Below are positions 30,912 through 31,841 of a DNA stretch of 31,841 bases, piece by piece; the stretch's first letter is position 1, and each line of letters opens with the position of its first letter. The translations under genes and the position numbers were made by a program. The stretch comes from Mucidula mucida (Eukaryota > Basidiomycota > Agaricomycetes > Agaricales > Physalacriaceae): positions 1 to 31,841 of the forward strand of contig JADNYV010000399.1 in assembly GCA_015501055.1 (NCBI GenBank). The letters are read 5' to 3'. The notes under the pieces are model-generated. The model did no database searches. It had not been told where the DNA came from and worked only from the letters and a program-made list of their open reading frames with translations.

Positions 30912-31841
30912 AATCCTGTTTCCAAGAAAGCTGCGTGTTAGACCGGTGATTCAAAAGTCAAATACAAGCCTTTCATCGATGAAGGACACCGGTATCACGG
31001 TCTCTCGGGATGACCTACACAACGCCGTCAATCAGATTACTCCAACAGTCCAAATCGACAAAGTATACACACCGTTACGTATGAGAACTAGCCATGTTTC
31101 GCAATATACAGAGATGGAGATAAGCGTTTTGCTGAGACAATTTCCCACGACACCGTGCTTGACCTGTACAACGAAACATTAATCCGACATCAGTTCCCTA
31201 GCTGCGCTATCGTAGATCTTTAATATGCGCCACGACGCGATGCGCTAACTCAAGGAGCTACGTGGAAACGACGCGGCCATTTCAGCGCCCAGTAAGTCAC
31301 ATAGCCGCAAAGCTGAGCGATGTCAACGAGAGCGCCCGTGCAGGTGAGATATTAACTCACCTCTCTTCAGGTGTCCCTGCACCGATGCTAAACTTCCAGA
31401 TGCGACGCAACTATTTGAGATTCCGAGAAGTGCGGGTCAGTGACCCAACGAGGCGAACGACATATTTGGTCTGAACCCCCTTGAGAATGTACCGTCGGCA
31501 CTCCCACGACGAAAGTGTACTAGGAACGGTCATATTCTTCAAAGTCAGGAAAGCGCAGTCTTCCGACGTGACAGACAATTGAGCCGCTTGACGCACCTCA
31601 AACGCGCGACAGACGCGTCGAAGATACCGATTCGTCGCCCATCAGCGAGTGATTGTACGCTTGAAATACTGGTCCGCGTTCATTCACTGTCGAACTTTCC
31701 AGTCGACGCGTTGGGCGCGATTCTCAACGTCACTGGAATACGGTTACAAGTGATGTGTTCCACGGAATATGACGCCTTTCGAGGAGGGATACATGCTATC
31801 ATGATATTGTTGTATACCTCTGACGGGCAAGCTGTTCCGAC
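30912..31841. other. Right-hand region without a recognised gene
   Basis: Short ORFs on both strands (for example plus 31262-31474 and minus 31411-31596) overlap each other and carry no motif I can name. A small inverted repeat AGGTGAG...CTCACCT is near 31344-31365. Nothing further is supported. Confidence 0.35.

Overview
The window looks like nuclear DNA of an Agaricomycete (mushroom-forming basidiomycete). The evidence is a nine-exon PRP4-type kinase gene with eight introns of 46-51 bp, an array of F-box-like genes of the type expanded in mushrooms, a DUF6593-type gene, and Ty3/gypsy retrotransposons. No prokaryotic, organellar or tRNA signature was seen.

Left part (1-12.5 kb) is a nest of retroelements. 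Element A (minus strand, running off the left edge) is a decayed Ty3/gypsy element. Its 245-bp LTR lies at 12263-12507; Gag, retropepsin and the start of the reverse transcriptase region read leftwards and are broken by stop codons and frameshifts. Element B (plus strand, 3609-10634) is a complete Ty3/gypsy chromovirus inserted into the gag of A. It has a GAGGC target-site duplication (TSD) and two 529-bp LTRs that I read as identical. A solo LTR of B's own family (7358-7885, TSD CTTCT) sits inside B's pol. B shows a Tf1-like self-priming signature (13-nt complementarity between the predicted RNA 5' end and the site just after the LTR) and a candidate -1 frameshift heptamer at the gag/pol overlap.

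Middle part (12.5-20.4 kb): A is inserted in a fragment of a cyclase-family (PF04199-like) gene. An F-box-like gene follows on the plus strand (13.2-14.9 kb). Next come two tandem, degenerate copies of the same cyclase gene (15.8-17.9 kb, minus), created by a ~1-kb duplication with a 4-bp microhomology junction. The intact PRP4-type spliceosomal kinase gene (18.0-20.4 kb, minus) starts on the far side.

Right part (20.4-31.8 kb): three more F-box-like copies lie on the minus strand. Two are intact (21.5-23.2 and 27.1-28.8 kb) and one is a multiply frameshifted pseudogene (24.1-25.8 kb). The duplicated unit includes flanking DNA: a conserved 50-bp 5'-UTR intron, upstream DNA, and downstream a remnant of another ORF on the opposite strand. 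A two-exon DUF6593-type gene (29.6-30.2 kb, minus) and an unclear membrane-like fragment follow. The last ~0.9 kb shows nothing recognisable.

The only clear housekeeping function is PRP4 (pre-mRNA splicing). The rest is an accessory, repeat-driven landscape of gene birth and death and nested transposition.
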